Positions 42,704 to 52,065 of a DNA stretch of 64,000 bases are shown piece by piece. Source of the stretch: CAWJPY01 sp963844865 (lineage in GTDB: Bacteria > Acidobacteriota > Thermoanaerobaculia > Thermoanaerobaculales > Sulfomarinibacteraceae). The stretch spans positions 1 to 64,000 of the forward strand of contig CAWJPY010000031.1 in assembly GCA_963844865.1 (NCBI GenBank), in the 5' to 3' direction. The notes under the pieces are model-generated. The model had not been told where the DNA came from, ran no database searches, and saw only the letters and a program-made list of their open reading frames with translations. A program made the translations under genes and the position numbers. How positions within the stretch are numbered: position 1 is the stretch's first letter; the number at the start of each line of letters is the position of its first letter.

Positions 42704-44397
42704 GGCGCAACCTCCGGCTCCTTTGCCGCCAGCGCCTGGCGGCACGCCGCACGGAGGTGGCGTCCTCCCTTGCGGGAGTGCTCCTCCAGGAGATCGCGGG
42801 CCGCCGGCGTGCCCACGGCCCGGAGCCCCACCGCGGCGGTTCGCAGCAGCTCCCGGTCGCGTCGGCGGGCCAGAAACCCGCCCGGGGTGGCGGTCAGGAG
42901 TCGGGAGAACCAGGGCAGCACCTGCTCACCTGCCAGCCGGGCGATCCCGATCATGAGGTGCTCGAGCTCTTCGGGCGAACGCCGCGCGCGGTCCTCGTCG
43001 GAGGCGCGGTCCAGCAGGTGCTGGGCCAGGGAGGCATGCTCGCCGCGAACCAGGGCCGTGATCGCGAGGATCCGCATCTGCTCGTCGTCATCGTCCAGGA
43101 GGCGCAGCCAGAGGTCCCCGGCGGGGCCCTCCCGCCAGGGGCCCAGATTCCTGGCCGCCTGCCGGCGCACGGTCGGATCGCCGACGGTCAGGAGCTGCTC
43201 GACAATGGGCACCCCCTCGTCGCCGTGCGTGCTCCTGAGCAGATGGAGCACGGCGCGCACGAAGCGCTCGTCCCGCGCCCCGTCCCCGGCGAGATGCTCG
43301 ACCACGTACTGGACTGCGGGAGCGCCGGAAGCCTGGATCACCTCGGCGGCCACATCCCGGAGCTCCTCGCTCGCCAGCCCGGGCAGAGCGGCCACGACCG
43401 CCGGCAGCGCAGGCTCGCCGAGGCGCAGGAGGAAGTACCGGAGCAACCCGACCTGGACACCGCGACGGTCCGCCTCGGCGAGCACCGCCGTCACCCGCGA
43501 CGGCTGGGCCAGCTCGCCCAGGACCCGGTCGCGCAGACGCGTCACACCGGCTGACGACGCGAGATCCGTCTCGGCCATCTCGTCGAGGATCCCCACCGCC
43601 TCGATCATGTTGTCCAGGGCGCCGATCTCGACCACCCGGTCCAGGGTGGCCACCACAGCGCCCGCGAGCGCCTCGTTCGCCCCTTCCTCTTCGGAGAGGA
43701 GGGTGAGGTCGATGGCGATCTCGACCGCCGTCGTGGCCTCGGTCCCCTCGTCCAGCAGCCCGAGCTCCTCCTGCAGCCGCGCGGCCTCTTCCTCGGTGAG
43801 CATGCAGGACTCGATGGGGAGATGGGCGACAGGTTGCTCGAGATCGCTCAGGTCCACGCCGGGCGCGGACGCGCCGTCGCCGGTCCGTGACGACGCGAGC
43901 TGCTCCGCGACGCTCAGTCCGCCGTCACGCTCGCCGATCTCCTCCACCGCGAGGTAGCGGACGTGCTCGAAGTCGCGCTCCCACAGGATGGTCACCAGGT
44001 CCTCGTCAGCGTTGGCCACCTGGCTGACGCGGTTGATCGCGCCCAGCAGGTCGTGGAGCTCGTCACGATCGAGCCCCGGCAGCAGGGTGAGCTGTCGGAC
44101 GCCGTCCCGATGGAGCAGCAGGGCCAGGTTGTCGACCCTCTCCTCCGAGCTGTACACGACACTCCCCGCGACCTCCAACCTGGACTCGAACACCCGGAGG
44201 TCGCAGGGGCCGTAGGTGTCGAGATGGACGCTGGCAGCCGCAGCCAGCGAGTCCTCCAGGCGGTGCACGATCTCGTTCTCGCTGTCGTACAGGCGCATGA
44301 CCTTGCGCGCCTTGACCAGGAGCTTGATCAGCTCCCGCGCCGAACCCACCTCCTCCTCGGATGTCCGAGGGGGGACGTCATCCAGCGTCTGTTCCAC
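42700..44397 (-). CDS. HEAT-repeat protein
   Basis: A 565-residue protein. The N-terminal 170 residues resemble the N-terminal part of the next gene product (SARELIKLLVKARKVMRLYD versus RIIQQVVILIRNSYLHEPSN, then ESRLEVAGSVVY versus SSEIYVGGVRL), suggesting a shared domain. An acidic linker leads into HEAT-like helical repeats (about residues 300-555), for example EQLLTVGDPTVRRQAARNLG. GTG 44397 is used, with an unclear ribosome site. It is translationally coupled to the HD-GYP gene, so the two probably form one signalling module. Confidence 0.8.
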   Translation of the reverse strand: MEQTLDDVPPRTSEEEVGSARELIKLLVKARKVMRLYDSENEIVHRLEDSLAAAASVHLDTYGPCDLRVFESRLEVAGSVVYSSEERVDNLALLLHRDGVRQLTLLPGLDRDELHDLLGAINRVSQVANADEDLVTILWERDFEHVRYLAVEEIGERDGGLSVAEQLASSRTGDGASAPGVDLSDLEQPVAHLPIESCMLTEEEAARLQEELGLLDEGTEATTAVEIAIDLTLLSEEEGANEALAGAVVATLDRVVEIGALDNMIEAVGILDEMAETDLASSAGVTRLRDRVLGELAQPSRVTAVLAEADRRGVQVGLLRYFLLRLGEPALPAVVAALPGLASEELRDVAAEVIQASGAPAVQYVVEHLAGDGARDERFVRAVLHLLRSTHGDEGVPIVEQLLTVGDPTVRRQAARNLGPWREGPAGDLWLRLLDDDDEQMRILAITALVRGEHASLAQHLLDRASDEDRARRSPEELEHLMIGIARLAGEQVLPWFSRLLTATPGGFLARRRDRELLRTAAVGLRAVGTPAARDLLEEHSRKGGRHLRAACRQALAAKEPEVAP

Positions 44398-44435
44398 GAG
44401 TCCAGGCTAACATCGACGACGCCGAGGCGTGCGGC

Positions 44436-45791
44436 TCAATCGATCACCAGGCGCGCCACCGGTCTCGACAGGCGGCCGGCGACCCGGCCCAAAAGGAGGA
44501 TGGCCACCGCGCCGAGGCCGAACACGAGGCCCCACCACAGCCCCTGCGGGCCCAGATCGAGGCCGAAGCCCAGCCCCACGCTCACCGGCATCCCCACCAG
44601 CCAGAAACCGAGGACGTACAGCAGCATGGGCGTGCGGGTGTCGCCGAGCCCCCGCAGCACCCCGGCCGACACCACCTGCAGCCCGTCGAAGACCTGGAAC
44701 ACGCCGGCGATGACGATGAGGGAGGCGGCCAGCTCCTGCACCTCCCGCTGCGAGGTGTAGGCTGCGGCGAGGAGCGTCGGCAGCCCCAGGAAGAGCAGGG
44801 CCGTCCCGGCCATGAAGGAGGCGCCGCACAGCAGCCCGGCGCCCGCCGCTCGCCGCGCGCCCTCGCCGTCCGCGCGCCCCACCGCGTGTCCCACCCGTAC
44901 CGCCGCCGCCGCCGACACGCCCAGGGGGACCATGAAGGTCAGCGACGCCAGGTTGATGGTCACCTGGTGGGCCGCCATGGCCACCGTACCCAGCCCACCC
45001 ATGAGGAGCGCCACCACGCCGAAGGCCGCCATCTCCAAGGTGAGCTGGAGACCGATGGGGGCGCCCAGGGCCACCGCCCGGCCCAGGGGGCGGAGGCGCA
45101 GCGCCTCCCGGTCGGGGCGCCCCAGCAGCGGCGCGAGGTGGCGGCGCGCCATCACCACGAGCCCCAAGAAGAGCAGGGTGCGGCTGGCGGTGGTGGCCCA
45201 GGCGGACCCGTAGGCCCCCATGGCCGGCAGCCCCAGCTTGCCGTGGACCATGGCCACGTCGAGCACCAGGTTCACCAGGTTGGCGAGGACGATCACGATG
45301 ACGATGGGCCGCATCCGCTCCATGGCCTGCAAGGACAGGCGCAGCACCAGGAACCCATAGAAGGGCAGGATCCCGGGCAGACACCGGTGCACGTAGCCGG
45401 CCGCCACCGGGACCACCTCCGGCGGCTGCGAGAAGGCCCGATACAGAGGCGCCACCGGGATCAAGGCCAGGACGGTGGGGATGGCGACCAGGACCGCGAG
45501 CACCAGCCCGCGCTGCACCATCCGGCGCACGGCCAGCCGATCCCGCGCGCCCACCGCCTGGGCCACCAGGGGGTCCATGGCCAGCAAGAGGCCGAAGCCG
45601 AAGGCCCACACCGACATGATGGTGACGTGGCCGAGGGCCACGGCGGCCAGGGCCGAGGCCGACACCCTGCCCACGACCATGGTGTCCACCACCCCCATGA
45701 GCATCATGCCCACCTGCACCACCACCACCGGCACCGCGAGGCGGAGCATGGCGGCCAGGTCGGCGCGGCGGGGAAGCGCGAACACACCCAT
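44436..45791 (-). CDS. MATE family efflux transporter
   Basis: A 451-residue, twelve-helix cation-coupled drug or metabolite exporter of the MATE (NorM/DinF) family. Typical segments: LRLAVPVVVVQVGMMLMGVV, DTMVVGRVSASALAAVALG, FGLLLAMDPLVAQAVGARD, and in the second half GAPIGLQLTLEMAAFGVVAL and MAAHQVTINLASLTFMVPLG. ATG 45791 is used; the in-frame ATG 45827 lies right behind a 14-bp hairpin and would have its ribosome site buried. Confidence 0.92.
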   Translation of the reverse strand: MGVFALPRRADLAAMLRLAVPVVVVQVGMMLMGVVDTMVVGRVSASALAAVALGHVTIMSVWAFGFGLLLAMDPLVAQAVGARDRLAVRRMVQRGLVLAVLVAIPTVLALIPVAPLYRAFSQPPEVVPVAAGYVHRCLPGILPFYGFLVLRLSLQAMERMRPIVIVIVLANLVNLVLDVAMVHGKLGLPAMGAYGSAWATTASRTLLFLGLVVMARRHLAPLLGRPDREALRLRPLGRAVALGAPIGLQLTLEMAAFGVVALLMGGLGTVAMAAHQVTINLASLTFMVPLGVSAAAAVRVGHAVGRADGEGARRAAGAGLLCGASFMAGTALLFLGLPTLLAAAYTSQREVQELAASLIVIAGVFQVFDGLQVVSAGVLRGLGDTRTPMLLYVLGFWLVGMPVSVGLGFGLDLGPQGLWWGLVFGLGAVAILLLGRVAGRLSRPVARLVID

Positions 45792-45829
45792 GACGAGCCG
45801 GCGCAGGATAGCAGTCCCAGCGCACATCG

Positions 45830-45862
45830 CTCACACCGGCGGCAGACCGCCGCCGGTGTGAG
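45830..45862. terminator. Perfect 14-bp inverted repeat after the giant subtilase gene
   Basis: CTCACACCGGCGGC-AGACC-GCCGCCGGTGTGAG, 5-nt loop. It lies 18 bp past the subtilase stop and just ahead of the MATE gene on the same strand. There is no U-tract, so it may be a Rho-type RNA end, a stability hairpin, or a partial terminator with read-through into MATE. Confidence 0.6.
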
Positions 45863-45879
45863 GAGCGAGACCGCGAACC

Positions 45880-48800
45880 TTAGTGACAGCCCAACGTCGG
45901 GTCCACCTGGGCCTTCAGGCTGCCTCCGGCATTCACCATGAAGCCGTCCCCGAGGACGATGCCGGCGCCCGCGCACAGGCTGGCGTCACCGCTCGCTGTC
46001 ACCTCCGAGCTCTCCACGGTCAGGTTGCCGCAGGCGGTGATGGTCTCCGTGCCGCTGACGGTGTAGTGGGCCACGGTGCGGTCCACGGGCGGCAGACACG
46101 CGGCGTTGACCACCGTCGTCGCCGTCGCTTCCACCGTCTCGGAGCCGAGGGTCGCCTGGGCGACGTTCACCACGTGCTGCGGTCCGTCGCCGACCTGCGC
46201 CTGGAAGCTGAAGGTGCCGACGCTGCCAGAGACGCTGTCCACAACCAGGTCGGTCCCAACCGCCGGCGGGGTGCCGACGCCGTTGTAGTAGTAGCTGTCA
46301 CCCACGGTACCGTCCGCATTCTCGGCCCCCACGGTCAGGCTGCTCGGCACGCTGGGAGAGATGCCGCCGTAGACGAAGTGAATATCACGGGTCGCACCCT
46401 GGCCCAGCCACACCTGGAAGGTGTGGGAGGTGCCCGCCACGTTGTACTGCGGAATCTCCTTCCACTCGATCACGCACCACGAGTCCACACCGTCGGTCAG
46501 GATACCGATGTAGCAGTTTCCGCCCGCCCCCAGATTCAGGTCAGTCCAGAACGGTGCGAGCAGGTTGTTCGGTGTGGCCGGCTCGGGCAACGCGGTGTTC
46601 GTGGGCCCGGCGGTGCTCCCGCTCGCCGTGCCGAGCTCGACCGTGCCGTTGATCGACATGATGAGCGAGTCGTAATGCTGGCCGTTGTAGTAGATGTCCA
46701 GACCGCTGAACGCCCAGCCTCCATCATCGCAGTCGCCAGGGCAGGCGAGCGGACTGATGCTGAAGTTGGTGAGCGACAGGTATCCCGCCGGCGACGCGCC
46801 CGGCGCCACGTCGAGGCCCGTGGCATCCAGAACGCCGGTCGCTGTGAGCTGTCTTGTCCCTGCGTCGTACGTGAAAGGGAAGGGCGAGCCGTCGACCATA
46901 CCCGCCGCCGAGCCCGGAACGTAAGACGAGTTGTCGGGAATCGGGTCGACCAGGCTGAAGCTGGTGGCAGACGTAAAGTTCGCCAGGTCGATGGTGTAGG
47001 TGACGACCTCACCCGAGGCGGCTGTGGCCTTGTCGGCGGTCTTCTCCAGCAGGCCCGAGTTGGAGCTCGCCTGCGGTCGTACTGCGACCGGCAGGTGGAA
47101 CGCCGGCGCCTGGCTCCCCAGCTCCTCGAGGTCCACCTGGCCGAAGTACCACGTCCCCGGCGCCGCCAGGGCGGTGTCGGCGGTCACCTGGAGGCTGCCC
47201 GAGGCGCCCGGGGCGAGGGTCAACGTGGTGGGCGTGACGGTCAGACCCATGACCGCCGGGGAGTCGGAGGACGCGCTCACCCCCCACGACGTGGGCACCC
47301 CGAGCGTGTTGGTGAACGTGCGCGTCCACGAGCACGAGCCGACGCAGACGTCGTCGGCGAGACTGGGCAGGTTGAGGGCGGTGGGGTCGCCCCCGGAGGC
47401 GGGGTCGGCCGCGGTGAAGTTCGCCGCCGTCTCGTCCATGACCAGACCGGACCGGCCGGCCTTGGTGAGATCGACCCGGCCCGCCCCGCGGTCGAAGGGA
47501 GTGCCCGGCGTCACACCGTCCTCCTTGATCACGCCTGCGGCCGCCGTCCCCATGAGCGCCGAACGCACCTCCATGGGCGTCCAGGACGGATGCAACGCTC
47601 GCAGCAGCGCCCCTGCCCCGGCCACGTGGGGGCTCGCCATGGAGGTCCCGGAGAGCAGGTTCGCATTCAGGCTGAGGCCGTCGGCGGCGATGATGTCCAC
47701 CCCCGGCGCCGTCACGTCGGGCTTGACGACGGCAGGCACCGATGGGTTCGGGCCCCGGGAGCTGAAGCCGGCGAGCACGTCCGCCTCGGCGGCGTCGTGG
47801 GCCGCGGACGTGCCGCTGATGGTCGCCTGGTGGCCGCTGCCGGAGGCCAACCAGGCCTTCAGCGCCGCGCCGTCCGTGTACCCGAGGTGAACCGCCGGCA
47901 GCACGTGCGGGTCCGCGTAGACCGTCTCGCCGTCAATCGACTGGTTGACCAGTACCAGGCCGCCGGCGCCGCCGGCGAGCACGTTCGAGCCCTTGTCCAC
48001 CCGGGCGATGGTGCCGCGGTCGCAGACCACGATCTGGCCGCTGAAGGTCCCGCCGGGGAAGGGGGTCAAGCATCCGCCGTCACCGAAATCCCCGGCGTAG
48101 ACGATGGAGGTCGGGCCGTAGCCGTCGGTGAGGGACTTGCCGGTCATGGGCGCCGGGGGCGAGGTGCCTCCGGTCATGGGGCCGAGGGTGTTCCACAGGT
48201 GTCGGTCGTGGGTCGCCGCCGCGGTGGAGGTGACCCACGGGGCCTCGGCGGGCGAGCCCACGGTGCCTGCCCCCGGTCCGCTGTTTCCGGCCGAGGTGGC
48301 CACGAAGATGCCGGCGTCCATGGCGCTCAGGTAGGCCAGGCTGTCAGCGTCGGTCCAGGGGTCGGAGGAGCCGCCGCCGATGGAGAAGTTGATCACGTCC
48401 ACGCCGTCCGCGACGGCCTGGTCGATGCCGGCCACGATGGCGCCCGTCGCACAGCTCCCGGAGACGTTGCAGACGTCGTAGGCGATGAGGTTGGCGTGGG
48501 GCGCCACCCCCGAGATGTCGAAGTACATGGTGATGGTGGGCGCCACCAGAGCCAGACTCGACAGGGCGTTCCCGGCGGCGGTGGAGGCGGTGTGGGTCCC
48601 GTGTCCGTTATTGTCCGTCGGCCCGTCCTCGAAGTTCCAGGCGCCGATCAGCTTGTCGTTGCACGGAAAGCTGGCGTCATAGACGCCGGAGCCCGAGTCG
48701 CAGACCCCGAAGAACGTCCCGCGAGGGTTGCTGTGGTCGTACCCGTCCACCGGTCCCACGTCGGCGAAGGAGGGGTGGTCGGGGTTGATGCCGCTGTCCA

Positions 48801-49419
48801 CCACCCCGACCACGATCCCCTCGCCCTTGGTGCCCGGCAGGCCGCCGGTGGCCGTGCCGTCCCACACCGAGGGCGCGCCGATCCACTCGGGGCCGGCGTC
48901 GGTGTCGATGAAGCGCATCACCTCCGGGGTCACCGCCGCCACGCCGGGGAGCTTCGCCACCCGAGCAGCCTCGCTGGCCGTCATGGGCGCGACGAAGCCG
49001 TTGAAGGCCACGTGGTAGCGGCGATCAACCCGGAGCGGCCGACCGATCGCCACGTCGATGCTCGCCTCCACCTCCGCCTGGCGACGGCCCAGATAGGCGG
49101 CGTACGAACGCTCCGGCCCACCCGCGGTGTTCAGGCGCTGGACACTGCGAACCGCCGGAGAGGTGGGAGCGAGGCTCCCGATGCCGCCGCGGTAGCTCGC
49201 CAGGGGCGGTTCCACGAGTCGGACGATGTAGCGACCGGTCTTGACGGCCGGTCCCGTTGCACCGACCTCCCGAACGGAGAACTCCGGCCCGAGATCGACG
49301 ACCTGGAGCCCGGAGGGGGGCGCGGCCGCGGCGGCGGGTCCCTGCCCCAACCCGAAAAGAAGCAATCCACACAGCACGATCAGGCCGGCTCGACGCAGGG
49401 GGTGCAGCACCAGGAACAT
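45880..49419 (-). CDS. Giant secreted subtilase with PA insert and C-terminal adhesion-like domains
   Basis: A 1179-residue exported S8 protease. A signal (LRRAGLIVLCGLLLFGLGQG) and I9 propeptide (TGRYIVRLVEPPLASY) lead to the catalytic domain: Asp in VVGVVDSGINPDHPSF (near 208), His in NNGHGTHTASTAAGN (near 272), Ser in LSGTSMASPHVAGAGALL (near 590). A PA domain is inserted between His and Ser (GQIVVCDRGTIARVDKG, LVLVNQ). Behind it come an Fn3-like domain, a DUF11-like domain (EKTADKATAASGEVVTYTID), a cell-surface beta domain (YYNGQHYDSLIMSINGTVEL) and a final strand module (GAGIVLGDGFMVNAGGSLKA). The plant- and lactocepin-like layout suits degradation of large proteins outside the cell. Confidence 0.94.
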   Translation of the reverse strand: MFLVLHPLRRAGLIVLCGLLLFGLGQGPAAAAAPPSGLQVVDLGPEFSVREVGATGPAVKTGRYIVRLVEPPLASYRGGIGSLAPTSPAVRSVQRLNTAGGPERSYAAYLGRRQAEVEASIDVAIGRPLRVDRRYHVAFNGFVAPMTASEAARVAKLPGVAAVTPEVMRFIDTDAGPEWIGAPSVWDGTATGGLPGTKGEGIVVGVVDSGINPDHPSFADVGPVDGYDHSNPRGTFFGVCDSGSGVYDASFPCNDKLIGAWNFEDGPTDNNGHGTHTASTAAGNALSSLALVAPTITMYFDISGVAPHANLIAYDVCNVSGSCATGAIVAGIDQAVADGVDVINFSIGGGSSDPWTDADSLAYLSAMDAGIFVATSAGNSGPGAGTVGSPAEAPWVTSTAAATHDRHLWNTLGPMTGGTSPPAPMTGKSLTDGYGPTSIVYAGDFGDGGCLTPFPGGTFSGQIVVCDRGTIARVDKGSNVLAGGAGGLVLVNQSIDGETVYADPHVLPAVHLGYTDGAALKAWLASGSGHQATISGTSAAHDAAEADVLAGFSSRGPNPSVPAVVKPDVTAPGVDIIAADGLSLNANLLSGTSMASPHVAGAGALLRALHPSWTPMEVRSALMGTAAAGVIKEDGVTPGTPFDRGAGRVDLTKAGRSGLVMDETAANFTAADPASGGDPTALNLPSLADDVCVGSCSWTRTFTNTLGVPTSWGVSASSDSPAVMGLTVTPTTLTLAPGASGSLQVTADTALAAPGTWYFGQVDLEELGSQAPAFHLPVAVRPQASSNSGLLEKTADKATAASGEVVTYTIDLANFTSATSFSLVDPIPDNSSYVPGSAAGMVDGSPFPFTYDAGTRQLTATGVLDATGLDVAPGASPAGYLSLTNFSISPLACPGDCDDGGWAFSGLDIYYNGQHYDSLIMSINGTVELGTASGSTAGPTNTALPEPATPNNLLAPFWTDLNLGAGGNCYIGILTDGVDSWCVIEWKEIPQYNVAGTSHTFQVWLGQGATRDIHFVYGGISPSVPSSLTVGAENADGTVGDSYYYNGVGTPPAVGTDLVVDSVSGSVGTFSFQAQVGDGPQHVVNVAQATLGSETVEATATTVVNAACLPPVDRTVAHYTVSGTETITACGNLTVESSEVTASGDASLCAGAGIVLGDGFMVNAGGSLKAQVDPTLGCH

Positions 49420-49475
49420 GGCAGTCCTCCCATCCGATCAGAGCTCGCGACGCGTGCGCCGGACCACGCTCATTG

Positions 49476-49491
49476 CGTGATTTCCGTCACA
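49476..49491. promoter_or_regulatory. CRP/FNR-like palindromic site
   Basis: CGTGATTTCCGTCACA matches TGTGA-N6-TCACA at nine of ten fixed positions. It lies 57 bp upstream of the giant subtilase gene and 110 bp upstream of the C69 dipeptidase gene, in their shared divergent spacer. A CRP-family regulator could control both. Confidence 0.35.
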
Positions 49492-49600
49492 TTCCTTCTG
49501 GTTGGATGGAGACGATAGCACAGTGGCGAACCGGTATCACCCTCCGTTCTCAACGCGCCGGCCGCCGGTGGTAGGATCGCCGCCGGAGGGCGATCTCGAC

Positions 49601-51247
49601 ATGCACCACAATCTCAGATACGCGGTCCTGGCTACTCTCGCAGTCGCAGTCACGTGGGGGAGCGCGCCGGGAATCGAGGCATGCACGAACATCCTGGTGA
49701 CCCGGAGCGCCACCGCCGACGGCTCCACCATCATCACCTACGCCTGCGACGGCCGCTTCCATCCGCGACTGGAGCGCAAGGACGCCGCCGACCACCCGCC
49801 CGGCGCCATGCGCGCCCTGCGCAGCTTCGACGGGTCCGTGCGGGCGGAGATCCCCGAAGTCCCGCACACCTACGCCGTGGTCGGCCTGATGAACGAGCAC
49901 CAGCTCGCCATCGCCGAGACCACCACCACCGGCCGCGAGGAGCTGCGCGACCCGGACGGGGTCCTGCACTACTGGGACCTGATGCAGCTCGCCCTGGAGC
50001 GGGCGAGGACCGCGCGGGAGGCCATCGACGTCATGACCTCCCTGGTGGCCGAGCATGGCTACCGTTCCACCGCGGAGAGCTTCGCCATCGCAGATCCCAA
50101 TGAGGTGTGGCTGATGGAGATGATCGGCCGCGGGCCGGGTGGGAAGGGGGCCATCTGGGTCGCCCTCAAGGTCCCCGACGGCGCCATCGCCGCCTACGCC
50201 AACGGCATGCGAATCCACGAGCTTCCGGCCCGTGACCCGGACAGCTGCCGGTACTCGGATGACGTCGTGGACTTCGCGGTGGAGCACGGCTTCTGGGACC
50301 CGCACTCCGGTCGTCCCTTCGACTTCGCGGCGGCCTACGACAAGCCCACGGTGCAGTCCCGGCGCTACACCGCGACCAGGGTGTGGTCGGTGTTCCGGCG
50401 TGCAGCTCCGTCCCACGAGGCCGAGCTCGACCCCGCCTACCACCGCGGCGACCCCCAAGCCAAGCCCTATCCTCTCTGGATCAAGCCCGACCACAAGCTG
50501 ACCGTGGCCGACGTGATGGCGCTCATGCGCGACCACTACGAGGGCACCCCCTACGACATGACGGTGGGTCCTGCTGCCGGGCCGTTCCACGACCCCAACC
50601 GCTGGCGGCCCATCGCCTGGGAGGTCGACGGCCAGAAGTACTCCTGGGAGCGGCCCATCTCCACCCAGCAGACCGGGTTCTCGTTCGTTTCCCAGTCCCG
50701 GTCGTGGCTGCCGGACGCCATCGGCGGCGTCTACTGGTACGGCGTGGACGACACCTACACCACCTGCTACATGCCCCTGTACGCGGGCATCGACCGCCTG
50801 CCCCCGAGCTTCACGGTGGGCGACATCGATCACTTCAGCTGGGACGACGGGTGGTGGGTCTTCAACCTGGTCGCCAACCTGGCCAACCTGAAGTTCTCCT
50901 ACATGGCGCCGGAGATCGTGGCGCTGCAGCAGCAGCTCGAAGGACGGATGCTGGCCGACCAGGGGGCAGTGGAGAAGGCGGCCGTCGACCTGTGGGACAC
51001 GGACCCCGCCCGGGCCCGCGACTTCCTCACCGACTACTCGGTGAGCCATGCCGAGGAGGTGGTGCGGCGCTGGCAGCAGCTCGCGATGCATCTCATCACC
51101 CGCTACAACGACGGCTACGTCGCGGAGGAAGGGAAGGACCCCGAGCGCGGCTACCCCGAGGAGTGGCTGCGCGAGGTGGTGCGTCAGGACGGCGCCCGGC
51201 ACCGGCTCGCCCAGCCGGACAAGGCGGAGACCGACCTGCCGTATTGA
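49601..51247 (+). CDS. C69 family dipeptidase, secreted
   Basis: A 548-residue Ntn-hydrolase of peptidase family C69 (PepD-like). A signal region (NLRYAVLATLAVAVTWGSAP) ends at IEACTNILVTRSATADGSTI. The Cys of ACTN is the expected N-terminal nucleophile once the leader is removed. Further family blocks are VGLMNEHQLAIAETT, GYRSTAESFAIADPNEVWLM, VWSVFRRAAPS and TGFSFVSQSRSWLPD. ATG 49601 has CCGGAGGG upstream. It likely cleaves dipeptides outside the cytoplasm, working downstream of the divergent giant subtilase. Confidence 0.92.
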   Translation: MHHNLRYAVLATLAVAVTWGSAPGIEACTNILVTRSATADGSTIITYACDGRFHPRLERKDAADHPPGAMRALRSFDGSVRAEIPEVPHTYAVVGLMNEHQLAIAETTTTGREELRDPDGVLHYWDLMQLALERARTAREAIDVMTSLVAEHGYRSTAESFAIADPNEVWLMEMIGRGPGGKGAIWVALKVPDGAIAAYANGMRIHELPARDPDSCRYSDDVVDFAVEHGFWDPHSGRPFDFAAAYDKPTVQSRRYTATRVWSVFRRAAPSHEAELDPAYHRGDPQAKPYPLWIKPDHKLTVADVMALMRDHYEGTPYDMTVGPAAGPFHDPNRWRPIAWEVDGQKYSWERPISTQQTGFSFVSQSRSWLPDAIGGVYWYGVDDTYTTCYMPLYAGIDRLPPSFTVGDIDHFSWDDGWWVFNLVANLANLKFSYMAPEIVALQQQLEGRMLADQGAVEKAAVDLWDTDPARARDFLTDYSVSHAEEVVRRWQQLAMHLITRYNDGYVAEEGKDPERGYPEEWLREVVRQDGARHRLAQPDKAETDLPY

Positions 51248-51299
51248 CCTCTGATACTCCCGAAGACTCTCTCCGTTGGACTGCCCCTGTACGCTGATC

Positions 51300-51365
51300 G
51301 CGGCCGGGGCCGCGGTCGCTGCTCGCTCAAAGCTGACGCTGCCCGCTGACGCTGTACCGGCCGGC
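51300..51365. repeat. GCTGACGCTG-bearing spacer block
   Basis: Two exact copies of GCTGACGCTG (51332-51341 and 51345-51354) within GTCGCTGCTCGCTC-type sequence. The decamer also occurs in the spacers at 34468, 55510 and 62746. Confidence 0.55.
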
Positions 51366-51367
51366 GG

Positions 51368-51841
51368 CTACGGCTCCACGGGGGGAACGCCGCCGGCCAG
51401 TGCCTCCATGTCGGAGCGCCGGGGCCACCCGATCAGCATGGCGGCCAGGGCCGCCGCGGCGAAGACCGCCGACCAGGTGGGGTCGCCGCCGATGAAGCTC
51501 AGGACGAGGCCGAAGATGGCCACGCTCTCGCGCAGGGCAAAGGCGATGACGACGGCGTTGCGGTACCCGCTGAGGCGTTCCCCGGCGGTGCTCGACCGCC
51601 CGGCGGCCGCCACCCGGGCCCGGAACATGACAGGAGCGAACAGGAGCTGCGCGGCTGCCACCGCCCCGAGGACCCACGTCAACGTGCGGAGCGTTCCTCC
51701 GGCGAGGAGAGGCGTCGTCACGGCGGGAGTCACCAGCCAGGCCACGACCACGTACACCGGCACCGTCGTGGCCATGGCCGCCGCCAGGATCATGGTCGCC
51801 CGGACGTTCTGGTCGAGGTCACCCGGATCAGGGGTCGCCAT
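51368..51841 (-). CDS. Small four-helix membrane protein
   Basis: A 157-residue protein with four hydrophobic helices (MILAAAMATTVPVYVVVAWL, LTWVLGAVAAAQLLFAPVMF, NAVVIAFALRESVAIFGLVL, SAVFAAAALAAMLIGW) arranged in two pairs. ATG 51841 is used; a longer open frame to 51964 exists. Family not recognised; the helix pattern with a conserved-looking FALRESVAIFG stretch recalls small ATP-synthase-subunit-c-like membrane proteins, without firm evidence. Confidence 0.7.
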   Translation of the reverse strand: MATPDPGDLDQNVRATMILAAAMATTVPVYVVVAWLVTPAVTTPLLAGGTLRTLTWVLGAVAAAQLLFAPVMFRARVAAAGRSSTAGERLSGYRNAVVIAFALRESVAIFGLVLSFIGGDPTWSAVFAAAALAAMLIGWPRRSDMEALAGGVPPVEP

Positions 51842-52065
51842 GGGTCCGCCCTTCCCACCGGCGCGTCCCGCTGCAGCGCCAGCTGGGGAGACGAGACGCC
51901 CGAACCCCGTCCCTGCCCCAACGGCCGGCGCCGGTCGTCCTGGGCCGCCGGAGCTCCTCCTCACCTGGCATCGTCGCCGACACTATGCCCCAGGCCGGGG
52001 CGCCCTGTCGAGGCCCCCCACCCCTCTCCACCGTCCTGGGTATAGTGACCCGTGGAGGTCGTCCC

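Noticed and set aside
45883..49518. Plus-strand frame of 1211 codons opposite the giant subtilase
   Set aside because: Antisense shadow; the minus strand has a complete catalytic triad and signal peptide.
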